NCBI RefSeq assembly: GCF_002278035.1
Contig: NZ_CP022602.1
Coordinates: 1 to 19,701 of the forward strand
Direction: 5' to 3'
DNA length: 19,701 bases
Origin: Ochrobactrum quorumnocens
Lineage (GTDB): Bacteria > Pseudomonadota > Alphaproteobacteria > Rhizobiales > Rhizobiaceae
This document shows positions 12,728-19,681 of this stretch, piece by piece. The position numbers and the translations under genes are program-made. The notes under the pieces are model-generated. The model was given only the letters and a program-made list of their open reading frames with translations, had not been told where the DNA came from and made no database searches. The number at the start of each line of letters is the position of its first letter. The stretch's first letter is position 1.

Positions 12728-13722
12728 CTTCTGAAGAAGAATTCCTGCGCAAATGGAAAGAGGAAGAACCCCTTTACATAGCGTGGGGACGCTTCATTTA
12801 TAGCAAGATGACTTCTTTAATTGATAGCAAGATAAACCCCAGGAATGTCGACGCGTTTCTTAGGCTTCCTGTTAAGCCGCGCGTCAAGGAGGCAGACTCG
12901 TTACTTCAAAAAGCTTTCTATCGCCAAAAAAACTACATCGACCCCTATTCTGAAATTGAAGATAAAATAGGATTGAGGTTCGTGGTTTTGCTAGCAAGAG
13001 ATGTAAGGGTGATTGAAGATGCTATTTTAGAGGGTGGTTGTTACTGGAATTACGAAAAAGCTCGCGACTACGAAGATGAGCGCGCAGCAAAGCCCGAGGA
13101 GTTCGGCTACCAATCAGTACATTATGTTTTGAAGTCGAAATTCGGCTTCAGAGACGAAAGCACAGATATACCGGAAGGATTACCCTGCGAGGTCCAGGTG
13201 CGCACACTTCTACAGCATGCATATAGTGAGCTGACACATGACACAATTTACAAGCCATCAATAAAAGCAACACCGCAGATGAAGCGCGCGGCTGCTAAGA
13301 GCATGGCACTTATTGAAGCAACGGATGACTATTTTACCGAAGTATCTAGGCTGATTGATAATGTCGTCGAGTCGTCATCCCGTATCGAGGAAACTCTTTT
13401 CTCAGTTTACAAAGATAAGGTTTCCGACGAGGGTGTGAGCCAGATTACCCCCCTGAATTCACTAATTACAGACCGTTATGGAAAACTCATAAAAGAGGGT
13501 TTTTCTAGTGAATTGGAGGTATTTTTCAAAGAAAAACCTTATATATTTGATCGTATAAAAGAACGTCGTGAAAGCGCGCAGCTTTACAGGGTGCCCGCAA
13601 TAATCCTCGTCTATTATTGTGTCGCAAAATTTCCGACTGCAGCTAAGTATGATACGCCGCTTGATGATTCCGAACTTGCCATGATTTATTCGGATTTGGG
13701 ATTATCTTTGGCAATAAATTAA
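12724..13722 (+). CDS. RelA/SpoT-domain nucleotide pyrophosphokinase
   Basis: Residues about 45-180 form a RelA/SpoT synthetase domain, which transfers pyrophosphate from ATP to a guanosine, adenosine or tRNA 3' end. Visible motifs: RVKEADSLLQKAF (53-65, ATP-binding loop); DKIGLRFVV (80-88, catalytic Asp80); GYQSVHYVL (128-136, Tyr129 for substrate stacking); CEVQVRTLLQHAYSELTHD (155-173, Glu156). The catalytic residues look intact. There is no N-terminal HD hydrolase and no ACT/TGS regulatory region; the C-terminal 150 residues are helical and unassigned. It resembles small alarmone synthetases and toxSAS toxins more than housekeeping Rel. It starts inside the stop of the NA37 gene and ends 12 bases before the Ymh-type gene, so the three are one operon. 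Confidence 0.85.
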   Translation: MTSEEEFLRKWKEEEPLYIAWGRFIYSKMTSLIDSKINPRNVDAFLRLPVKPRVKEADSLLQKAFYRQKNYIDPYSEIEDKIGLRFVVLLARDVRVIEDAILEGGCYWNYEKARDYEDERAAKPEEFGYQSVHYVLKSKFGFRDESTDIPEGLPCEVQVRTLLQHAYSELTHDTIYKPSIKATPQMKRAAAKSMALIEATDDYFTEVSRLIDNVVESSSRIEETLFSVYKDKVSDEGVSQITPLNSLITDRYGKLIKEGFSSELEVFFKEKPYIFDRIKERRESAQLYRVPAIILVYYCVAKFPTAAKYDTPLDDSELAMIYSDLGLSLAIN

Positions 13723-13734
13723 TTGGTTTCTGCA

Positions 13735-13977
13735 ATGGCCATTTTCCGACAAGATCATCTCCAAGCAATCGCAGATGCTTTAGCTGACACGAACGAGGGG
13801 TTAACCGGGACTGAGATAGCGCATTTGCTTGCGACGTGCAGTATAAAGGATACAGACCCCTCCAGCACGAAGAGGTATAGGCTTTATAACGCATTTGTTC
13901 ATGATCAAAACGCTCGACAAAGTCGAAGCAATATTCTTGCATTCATACGAAAATCTATGAAACCCGCACGCTTCATG
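13735..13977 (+). pseudogene. TIGR02391/Hypoth_Ymh protein, N-terminal half (split by IS66)
   Basis: From ATG 13735 the frame reads MAIFRQDHLQAIADALADTN, GLTGTEIAHLLATCSIKDTD, TKRYRLYNAFVHDQNARQSR and ILAFIRKSMKPARFM, the N-terminus typical of TIGR02391 (Ymh) proteins. It is followed directly by the IS66 left end. Translation into the IS adds about 15 foreign residues before a stop at 14025. The remaining two thirds continue at 16979-17536. Joining the pieces after removing the IS and one target repeat restores RFMREPHRFEP in frame, giving 266 residues. No clear Shine-Dalgarno sequence is seen, so expression may be coupled to the RelA/SpoT gene 12 bases upstream. Confidence 0.88.
13970..13977 (+). 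repeat. IS66 target-site duplication, left copy
   Basis: GCTTCATG, identical to 16971-16978. Eight bases is the expected duplication length for IS66. Confidence 0.92.
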
Positions 13978-14060
13978 GTAACCGGTGTTCTGGCCCCACG
14001 TTGCTTGCCGTCGCCTGATCTGTGATCGGCTTTCCATGGATGAAGAACAGGAGTTTCTCC

Positions 14061-14447
14061 ATGGAGACTACATTGGAGTTTCTCACAACCAGGAAGCCTA
14101 GACGTGAGGTTCACCGACATTGGCCGGACGAGGTCAAGGCGAAGATTGTTTCGGAAAGCTTGAGGCCTGGCACGAAAGTCAATGAAGTTGCGCAGCGCTA
14201 TGGATTGCGAGCGAACAGCCTTTCCACCTGGCGGACAATGGCGCGGCAGGGCAAGCTGATCCTGCCGGCACCGGAGGATGCGGTAGAGTTCGCGGCGGTG
14301 ATCGTCGATCCGCCAGTTTCGGAACCGCCGCCTAAAACGGTTGGCCGCCCCGAGATCGTCTTCGGTTCTGTTATCATTCGCCTTGAGGAAGGGGCATCTG
14401 CTGCCCGGATCGCCGCTATCGTGCGTGCCTTGGCGGCGGCGACATGA
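14061..14447 (+). CDS. tnpA: IS66 accessory protein TnpA
   Basis: The product reads HWPDEVKAKIVSESLRPGTK, VNEVAQRYGLRANSLSTW: a helix-turn-helix of the IS66 Orf1 (InsA-like) type, expected to bind the element ends. ATG 14061 has AGGAG 8 bases upstream and gives 128 residues; ATG 14022 would add 13 residues with no ribosome-binding site. It ends with an ATGA overlap with tnpB. The C-terminal part (EIVFGSVIIRLEEGASAARI) is typical of the family. Confidence 0.9.
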   Translation: METTLEFLTTRKPRREVHRHWPDEVKAKIVSESLRPGTKVNEVAQRYGLRANSLSTWRTMARQGKLILPAPEDAVEFAAVIVDPPVSEPPPKTVGRPEIVFGSVIIRLEEGASAARIAAIVRALAAAT

Positions 14448-14797
14448 TCTTTCCATCGAACCGTGTCCGGATCATGGTGGCGACCAAGCCGGTAGACTTT
14501 CGCAAAGGCCATGACGGATTGGCGGCGCTGGTAAAGAACGAGCTGCACAAGGACCCGTTCACAGGAACGGTCTTCGTGTTCCGCTCTCGTAAGGCAGACC
14601 GGCTGAAGCTGATCTACTGGGATGGCTCTGGTATCGTCCTGGCTTACAAGCGGCTGGAAGAGCACACCTTCACTTGGCCCGGTATCAAGGATGGCCTGAT
14701 GACGCTGAGTCACCCTCAGTTCGAGGCGCTGTTTGCTGGCCTTGATTGGCGGCGGGTTCATGCTGTCCAGACGAGAACGCCGGAGGCCATCGAATAG
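14444..14797 (+). CDS. tnpB: IS66 accessory protein TnpB (Orf2)
   Basis: 117 residues with the IS66 Orf2 signature: VATKPVDFRKGHDGLAALVK, DPFTGTVFVFRSRKADRLKL, IYWDGSGIVLAYKRLEEHTF. It is essential for IS66 transposition, though its biochemical role is unclear. It overlaps tnpA by four bases, so translation is coupled. Length and motifs are complete. Confidence 0.95.
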   Translation: MIFPSNRVRIMVATKPVDFRKGHDGLAALVKNELHKDPFTGTVFVFRSRKADRLKLIYWDGSGIVLAYKRLEEHTFTWPGIKDGLMTLSHPQFEALFAGLDWRRVHAVQTRTPEAIE

Positions 14798-14865
14798 CTG
14801 CGGCACGATGACTCACGACGACAGATTCCAAAGGCAAAACGGCTGGATTTTGGTAGGTTCTAGCC

Positions 14866-16431
14866 ATGCTGGATGCCGCTGACCTTCCCGATGATATTGC
14901 CGCCCTGAAGGCGATGCTGCTCGCAGCCCAGGCACGCGAGGCAGGCAAAGACGCCCAGATAGCCCGCAAGGATGAGCGGATCGAACGGCTTGAGAAACTG
15001 GTCGCAGCGTTCAAGCAGGCAGCCTTTGGGCGCAAGTCCGAGAAGACTGATGCCGACCAGTTCGATCTGGCATTGGAAGACCTGGAAACGGCCATGGCAG
15101 CGATCCATGCCGAGGATGAGGCGGACGTTCCTGCTGGAAACAGGATTGCCAAGCCACGCGCGATCAATCGCGGCTCCCTTCCAAAGCATCTTCCCCGTAT
15201 CGAAGAGGTGATCGAGCCGGAAAGCCTCATCTGTGCTTGCGGTGGATGCCTGCATTGCATTGGCGAGGATGTCTCCGAGCGTTTGGACGTGGTCCCGGCG
15301 CAGTTCCGCGTCATCGTCACGCGTCGTCCCAAATATGCGTGCCGTGCCTGCACCGACGGCGTCGTCCAGGCCCCAGCTCCCGCTCGGTTGATCCAGGCAG
15401 GGCTTCCGACGGAAGCCACCGTCGCCCATGTGCTGGTCTCCAAATATGCCGATCACCTTCCGCTTTACCGCCAGGCCCAGATCATGAGCCGCCAAGGCAT
15501 CGATCTCGACCGATCCACGCTTGCCGATTGGGTTGGCCGGGCAGCGTTCGAATTGCGCCCCGTCTTCGATGCACTGATTGCCGACCTGAAGCGCTCGACC
15601 AAGCTGTTCATGGACGAGACTCGAGCCCCCGTTCTCGATCCCGGCTCCCGCAAAACCAAGACCGGATACTTCTGGGCGCTGGCGCGGGATGATCGTCCTT
15701 GGGGCGGCGGCGCTCCGCCGGGCGTGGCCTTCACATACGCTCCAGGCCGTGGAGGCATTCACGCCGAACGGATATTGCAGGGCTTCTCCGGCATCCTGCA
15801 GGTCGATGGTTATGCGGGATACAACAGGCTGATCGGACCCGACCGCATAGGCCTGGACATTCGGCTTGCCTATTGCTGGGCACACGCTCGTCGCAAGCTG
15901 GTGGAAATCGCCCGCAACGGCTCAGCACCCATTGCCGAGGACGGTGTAAAGCGGATTGGTGAACTGTATCGGATCGAGGCCGAACTGCGTGGCCTTGATC
16001 CGGAAGCTCGCCTTGCTGGACGGCAGGAACGATCAGCGCCACTGGTCGCCGATATTCAGACTTGGCTCCTCCATCACCGTGCCCGTGTCGCTGGCAAGTC
16101 ACCGCTTGGCGAAGCCTTGGCCTATATTGCCAAATACTGGGATGGTCTGAAGCTCTTTCTGACCGACGGTCGTATCGAGATCGACAACAACACCGTCGAG
16201 CGAACCATCAGGCCGATAGCCCTCAACCGCAAGAACGCACTCTTTGCCGGACATGACGTGGGAGCTGAGAACTGGGCGACCATCGCTTCGCTCATCGAGA
16301 CATGCAAGCTCAATTCCGTTGATCCGTTTGCCTATTTGGCGGCCACGCTGACGGCCATCGTCAACGGCCATAAGCAGAGCCGGATCGACGAGCTGCTGCC
16401 GTGGAATTGGAACAAAGCAACCCAAGTTTAG
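14866..16431 (+). CDS. tnpC: IS66 transposase TnpC
   Basis: 521 residues with the usual IS66 domains: a leucine-rich coiled coil (about residues 10-55) ending FGRKSEKTDADQ; a zinc-binding region (CACGGCLHC and YACRACTDG); then the DDE domain with Asp250 (FMDETRAP), Asp314 (LQVDGYAGYNR), YCWAHARRKLVEI and Glu445 (DNNTVERTIRPI). The C-terminal segment (NWATIASLIETCKLNSVDP) is also complete. It starts 68 bases after tnpB. The stop codon overlaps the convergent stop of the passenger gene by four bases. Confidence 0.96.
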   Translation: MLDAADLPDDIAALKAMLLAAQAREAGKDAQIARKDERIERLEKLVAAFKQAAFGRKSEKTDADQFDLALEDLETAMAAIHAEDEADVPAGNRIAKPRAINRGSLPKHLPRIEEVIEPESLICACGGCLHCIGEDVSERLDVVPAQFRVIVTRRPKYACRACTDGVVQAPAPARLIQAGLPTEATVAHVLVSKYADHLPLYRQAQIMSRQGIDLDRSTLADWVGRAAFELRPVFDALIADLKRSTKLFMDETRAPVLDPGSRKTKTGYFWALARDDRPWGGGAPPGVAFTYAPGRGGIHAERILQGFSGILQVDGYAGYNRLIGPDRIGLDIRLAYCWAHARRKLVEIARNGSAPIAEDGVKRIGELYRIEAELRGLDPEARLAGRQERSAPLVADIQTWLLHHRARVAGKSPLGEALAYIAKYWDGLKLFLTDGRIEIDNNTVERTIRPIALNRKNALFAGHDVGAENWATIASLIETCKLNSVDPFAYLAATLTAIVNGHKQSRIDELLPWNWNKATQV

Positions 16432-16871
16432 CGGCCTTTTTGGTTCGAAGGGCCGAATCTACCTGTTCTCCGCAGCTCAATGACAGGGTTATGAGGCCGA
16501 ACAGTTATGGTGCGCTCGCTCCGGTAAGTCCTCCCGAGATCAGAAACAATTTCAATTTCGCAAGCGACCTTGGCTGGGGCAACGATGGAAACCTTGATGG
16601 TTGCATTCGCGAGCCACACCTGCGGCATCGAATTGGCCTCCATCATTCGCAGAACCGCGCCTCGATAATACTTCTCTGACGCAGCGATGACGCGATTGTC
16701 AGGAGCCTCAGTCGCGTCCCTCAGCCTGAGCTGAAGTTGGCTTTCGCCTAGACGTTCGAGGAGCGCAACGTACTGGCCCAAGGACCAATAACCATCGTGA
16801 TCGTTGTACCGGCTAACAAACGTTCCGAGGATGTCGTGGCAAATCCCGTTAAACTGGTTTCTTCTGGACAT
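16428..16871 (-). CDS. IS66 passenger gene, hypothetical protein
   Basis: It encodes 147 residues from ATG 16871 (MSRRNQFNGICHDILGTFVS) inside the IS66 boundaries, convergent with tnpC. Segments include RYNDHDGYWSLGQYVALLER, YYRGAVLRMMEANSMPQVWL, and an end in RTITVRPHNPVIELRR then FGPSNQKGR. The frame is open upstream to 16928, but those residues look unnatural. No known domain is recognised. My recollection is that similar proteins accompany IS66 elements in rhizobia, but this was not checked. Because it lies within the inverted repeats it should move with the element; a role in transposition or in host benefit cannot be told apart here. Confidence 0.7.
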   Translation of the reverse strand: MSRRNQFNGICHDILGTFVSRYNDHDGYWSLGQYVALLERLGESQLQLRLRDATEAPDNRVIAASEKYYRGAVLRMMEANSMPQVWLANATIKVSIVAPAKVACEIEIVSDLGRTYRSERTITVRPHNPVIELRRTGRFGPSNQKGR

Positions 16872-16970
16872 CTGAAATCTGAATCTCTTGCCGCGAACAG
16901 AGCATATAGGAGCAATTCCCGATAGCAACGGCTCCGGCTCAAGACAATGTGGGTCTGAAACATCGGTTAC

Positions 16971-16978
16971 GCTTCATG
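16971..16978 (+). repeat. IS66 target-site duplication, right copy
   Basis: GCTTCATG, identical to 13970-13977. Confidence 0.92.
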
Positions 16979-17536
16979 CGCGAACCTCACCGGTTCGAAC
17001 CATTGAGACAGAACCTCAATAAAGCACTCGGCTTTACAGGTCTCGTAATGCATGAAACAGGAGAGTTAACTGGAATCGAAACGGTCAGCACGATTTCGGA
17101 GGCGCAGCGACGAGCCCAAGCTTTACGAACCGATTTGATTGCGCGCGGCGTCCATCCGGACGTGCTGATGTTCTGTCGGGAAGAACTGCTTCATCAAAAC
17201 CATTTTCACGCCGTACTTGAAGCAGTTAAGAGCGTAGCGGATAAGCTTAGACGTCGAACCGGCTTGGATGGGGATGGCGGAGATTTAGTTGACAGAGCTT
17301 TGACCGGTGAGAAGCCAATGCTCGCAATCAACTCTCTGAGCTCGAAGAGCGAACGCGACGAGCAAAAAGGATTCGCCAACCTTCTTAAAGGCACCTTCGG
17401 AATGTTCCGAAATCCAACTGCTCATGAGGCGAGGATTAACTGGGATATGAAGAAAGAGGACGCAGAAGATTTACTGTCTCTTGTATCTCTCATTCACCGA
17501 CGAATTGACGCTGCCGTCATGCCGCCACGGGTGTAA
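16979..17536 (+). pseudogene. TIGR02391/Hypoth_Ymh protein, C-terminal part with HEPN-like motif
   Basis: It continues the gene begun at 13735. Segments: REPHRFEPLRQNLNKALGF, ISEAQRRAQALRTDLIARGV, HPDVLMFCREELL, then the conserved Hypoth_Ymh core HFHAVLEAVKSVADKLRRRT, EQKGFANLLKGTFGMFRNPT and AHEARINWDMKKEDAEDLLS. FRNPTAHE contains R-x4-H (Arg225 and His230 of the joined protein), the catalytic signature of HEPN ribonucleases; the Ymh family has been placed among HEPN proteins. A GTG at 16949 inside the IS end or ATG 16976 could start a truncated product carrying this core, so residual activity is possible. The stop is one base away from a convergent gene. Confidence 0.85.
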
Positions 17537-17537
17537 C

Positions 17538-17855
17538 TCACCTACGGGTCAATTCTTTTCTGCGTTGTCGTGCACAAATCTGGCTCACTCGTCCTGGAGT
17601 AATTCCGTACTCCCGACTTAGGCTCGCGTATGTTTCGCCAGCTAGATTTCTTTCATAAATTTGATAAGCACGATCTTGCGCGTCTAATAACTGCGACTGG
17701 TTACGATTAAAGGTCTCACGCTCCTCCGGTGTCCAGATTTTATATGTCTCGACACCTGAGCTTTTGTACCGAATCCTAACAATATAGCGTCCGTCAACCA
17801 TTCCTCGAACGTCGTAAGAGCCATTCTTGAATTGAACCACTTCACCCAATGACAT
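17538..17855 (-). CDS. Small protein with a C-terminal helix-turn-helix
   Basis: 105 residues. The N-terminal part is beta-rich (VVQFKNGSYDVRGMVDGRYI, VRIRYKSSGVETYKIW), then a linker helix, and a C-terminal helix-turn-helix, GETYASLSREYGITPGRVSQ ICARQRRKELTRR, like region 4 of sigma factors. It probably binds DNA as a regulator. AAGGATTAGCTA before ATG 17855 gives a good ribosome-binding site. It begins three bases after the stop of the membrane-protein gene (17859-18098), so the two form an operon. It ends one base from the convergent Ymh remnant. Confidence 0.7.
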   Translation of the reverse strand: MSLGEVVQFKNGSYDVRGMVDGRYIVRIRYKSSGVETYKIWTPEERETFNRNQSQLLDAQDRAYQIYERNLAGETYASLSREYGITPGRVSQICARQRRKELTRR

Positions 17856-17858
17856 TAG

Positions 17859-18098
17859 CTAATCCTTATTCAGCTTCCCCAGCTTCTCAGCCAAGCGCTC
17901 CTGCGCAGCCGCTGAGCGGGCGGTGTTTTCTACAATGGATGAGATGCAGAACATTAAAACGCCGGTCACAAGAGCGGATGCTGCGTAAACAAGAAAGAAT
18001 ACGCCGCCACGATCTAGAGCTGCGAATCCGACAATAGCCAGGAAGGCAGCCGCCACCAGACTAAAAAGGCCAATAAGTTTTGCGGCATTAGCAGCCAT
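17859..18098 (-). CDS. Small two-helix membrane protein
   Basis: 79 residues with two hydrophobic helices (about LIGLFSLVAAAFLAIVGFAA and VFFLVYAASALVTGVLMFCI) separated by DRGG, and a cytoplasmic-type helical tail (ARSAAAQERLAEKLGKLNKD). AGGGGGCAAAC precedes ATG 18098. It is first in an operon with the HTH gene at 17538-17855. Roles such as superinfection exclusion, holin or membrane effector are all possible; no family is recognised. Confidence 0.65.
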   Translation of the reverse strand: MAANAAKLIGLFSLVAAAFLAIVGFAALDRGGVFFLVYAASALVTGVLMFCISSIVENTARSAAAQERLAEKLGKLNKD

Positions 18099-18171
18099 GT
18101 TTGCCCCCTATCTTGATCAGGAAGTTTAGATCGCGGTGCTATGGAGAGGCAAGTGGTCATGCTTTATAATT

Positions 18172-18729
18172 TCACAGATACATTCTCACCTTGTAAAAAG
18201 CGTTTTCAATCGAGCGAGTTTCATGATCTTGAAGCCTCACCCGCTTTCGATATGAGCGCAGCGTGGACGCCGCCTCAGCCGCAATGTTTTTTAAAGGCGG
18301 AGTAACTTTATCACTATTGGCAATCTCTGAACACAATTGAAGTTTTTCACTAAATGTATCGACGGTATTGATTCGCTGGCGCCAATTTTCCAGCATAGGA
18401 TCTGGGCTCACCTTGGTATCCGTGGGTACATCTTGGATACTGTCTAAGATTGGCCAAAGATCGTCCACGTAATCTTCGTAGAACGCTATAAAATCGACTG
18501 CTGTCCAACTCATATGCGAGTTGCCCAAATATAACCTATGAGTAATCGAATGAATTCTGTGATCTTGCGGTAATAGTCTCGATGCGCCGATCAGCGCCAC
18601 AAGCCAGTCATGGAAAGTATCTTTTGAAAAGGATTGGTCTTTGGGGGCGTGTAGCGTTAATCGATGAATGCGTGTGAGAGCATTATTGGTTGCCTCCTCG
18701 CCGGTTCGATAAATTCTGTCTTTCCTCAT
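18172..18729 (-). CDS. Hypothetical 185-residue protein
   Basis: ATG 18729 follows GGTTAGGAGATGGC, a good ribosome-binding site. The protein is soluble and largely helical: NNALTRIHRLTLHAPKDQSF, DTFHDWLVALIGASRLLPQD, HMSWTAVDFIAFYEDYVDDL, then a charged C-terminus ending SIENAFYKVRMYL. It has no transmembrane helix or signal peptide. It does not match a family I recognise. It lies between the XRE regulator and the membrane/HTH operon on the same strand and may be an accessory gene of that cluster. AT-rich codon use is similar to the NA37 operon. Confidence 0.65.
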   Translation of the reverse strand: MRKDRIYRTGEEATNNALTRIHRLTLHAPKDQSFSKDTFHDWLVALIGASRLLPQDHRIHSITHRLYLGNSHMSWTAVDFIAFYEDYVDDLWPILDSIQDVPTDTKVSPDPMLENWRQRINTVDTFSEKLQLCSEIANSDKVTPPLKNIAAEAASTLRSYRKRVRLQDHETRSIENAFYKVRMYL

Positions 18730-18785
18730 GCCATCTCCTAACCTAGTGGCAGAGGATAAATTAGCTCAATAGGTCAAGGCAAGCA

Positions 18786-19022
18786 TCAATCCTGACGATC
18801 TCTCAAACGTACGCCTGGACCCGCTCCATTTTGATCAATGAAAATGATTCCGGCAGCTTCAAGGGCGGTGCGGATGTCGCGCAGTGTACGATCGTAAGGT
18901 GTAGATTTTTCAGATTCGAAGTTAGCGAGTGTGGCTCTACCAACCTTTGCCGCGTCACACAAATCTGTCTGTGACCAAGCCAGGAGAGCGCGAGCTGCAC
19001 GACATTGGGATGCTGTAAGCAT
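18786..19022 (-). CDS. XRE-family helix-turn-helix regulator
   Basis: 78 residues: MLTASQCRAARALLAWSQTD, LCDAAKVGRATLANFESEKS, TPYDRTLRDIRTALEAAGII. This is the standard HTH_3/Cro-C1 fold with the recognition helix at about residues 28-38, followed by the C-terminal FIDQNGAGPGVRLR often seen in short rhizobial XRE proteins. It is read away from the AT-rich interval 19023-19169 and opposes the plus-strand gene at 19170, the arrangement of an autoregulated phage or plasmid repressor. Confidence 0.85.
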   Translation of the reverse strand: MLTASQCRAARALLAWSQTDLCDAAKVGRATLANFESEKSTPYDRTLRDIRTALEAAGIIFIDQNGAGPGVRLRDRQD

Positions 19023-19169
19023 ATTTTTTGCCTAACTCGATATTATTTGTATTGACTTTATTAACTGTGATATTTTATGCATAGCATTATAGAAATTGCA
19101 TAGAGTTGTACAGCGACACTATCAATCATCCTAAACAGATTACTAATTCCTGCCCGAGGAGATCACCCA
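19023..19169. promoter_or_regulatory. Divergent control region between XRE gene and 19170 gene
   Basis: A 147-base AT-rich interval between divergent starts. It contains TTGACT (19052-19057) as a possible -35 for the plus-strand gene, though no well-spaced consensus -10 is evident. Repeated TGCATA motifs (ATGCATAG near 19077-19084 and TGCATAG near 19098-19104) could be operator half-sites for the XRE protein. The assignment is positional. Confidence 0.45.
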
Positions 19170-19550
19170 ATGCAGCACGCAGTGCCAGCAATCGCCCCTG
19201 CACGCCCTAGATCCGGTCACAACATGCGCTCGATCGTCCATCGTGCCCAAAGCCGTAAGCCGCGCAATCTGTGCGCCATGATCATTGATGGTGAAGCTGT
19301 GTGGGTGGACATCAACCGATATGAAGGTTCAGGCCCCGCTGTTGTTATCGAGCATAATGGCCGTATCCGCCTCATTGACATTGAAGCCGAAGCTTTAGGG
19401 TACAAGCTATTCGGCGCGCGCACTGCGCTTGGAGGATGGTTTCCATCGGGCCTAAGTAAGCGTGGCATGGCGCGAAACAGCGTGATCGTGGTTGGCATGG
19501 TCATCGATGCGCCAATTCGCGGTGATGTCATCGAGGGGGAGCTGGCATGA
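19170..19550 (+). CDS. Hypothetical phage early-type protein
   Basis: 126 residues from ATG 19170 with CGAGGAGATCACCCA upstream. The middle is beta-rich (CAMIIDGEAVWVDINRYEGS, PAVVIEHNGRIRLIDIEAEA) and the end reads ALGGWFPSGLSKRGMARNSV then IVVGMVIDAPIRGD. No family is recognised. It overlaps the next frame by ATGA. Transcribed away from the XRE repressor, it occupies the place of an early phage gene. Confidence 0.7.
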   Translation: MQHAVPAIAPARPRSGHNMRSIVHRAQSRKPRNLCAMIIDGEAVWVDINRYEGSGPAVVIEHNGRIRLIDIEAEALGYKLFGARTALGGWFPSGLSKRGMARNSVIVVGMVIDAPIRGDVIEGELA

Positions 19551-19681
19551 CCCCGATTGAGACCGCCAGAGAAGCTTTCTTCGAACTTGATGACATCATT
19601 GGTCGGTTAAATTCAGCAATCTGTGTCATGGACATGCTGACTGAGAATACGCCGCAGAACCTCGGCACGATTATTCGGTGA
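19547..19681 (+). CDS. Small hypothetical protein, 44 residues, near the right edge
   Basis: Starts in the stop of the preceding gene (ATGA). It reads MTPIETAREAFFELDDIIGR, LNSAICVMDMLTENTPQNLG and TIIR before a TGA at 19679-19681. It is mostly helical and acidic. In the adjacent frame the sequence after about 19660 gives LFGEVRAAEL up to the window end, so a one-base shift could have shortened a longer protein. Confidence 0.55.
   Translation: MTPIETAREAFFELDDIIGRLNSAICVMDMLTENTPQNLGTIIR

Larger units (their letters stand above)
13978..16970 (+). mobile_element. Complete IS66-family element, 2,993 bp, with a passenger gene
   Basis: The ends start GTAACCGGTGTT (13978) and, read inward from 16970, GTAACCGATGTT. 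About 20 of the first 27 bases match, and perfect 8-bp GCTTCATG repeats lie outside. Inside are the three IS66 genes in standard order: tnpA (14061-14447), tnpB (14444-14797), tnpC (14866-16431). A fourth gene, on the opposite strand, fills the right end (16428-16871). Everything appears intact, so the element may still be mobile. It lies within the TIGR02391 gene. GC-rich codons contrast with the AT-richer host operon. Confidence 0.95.

Noticed and set aside
14685..15885. Long minus-strand open frames across tnpC (252 and 341 codons)
   Set aside because: They are antisense to a complete IS66 transposase with all motifs. High GC at third positions keeps the antisense frames open.
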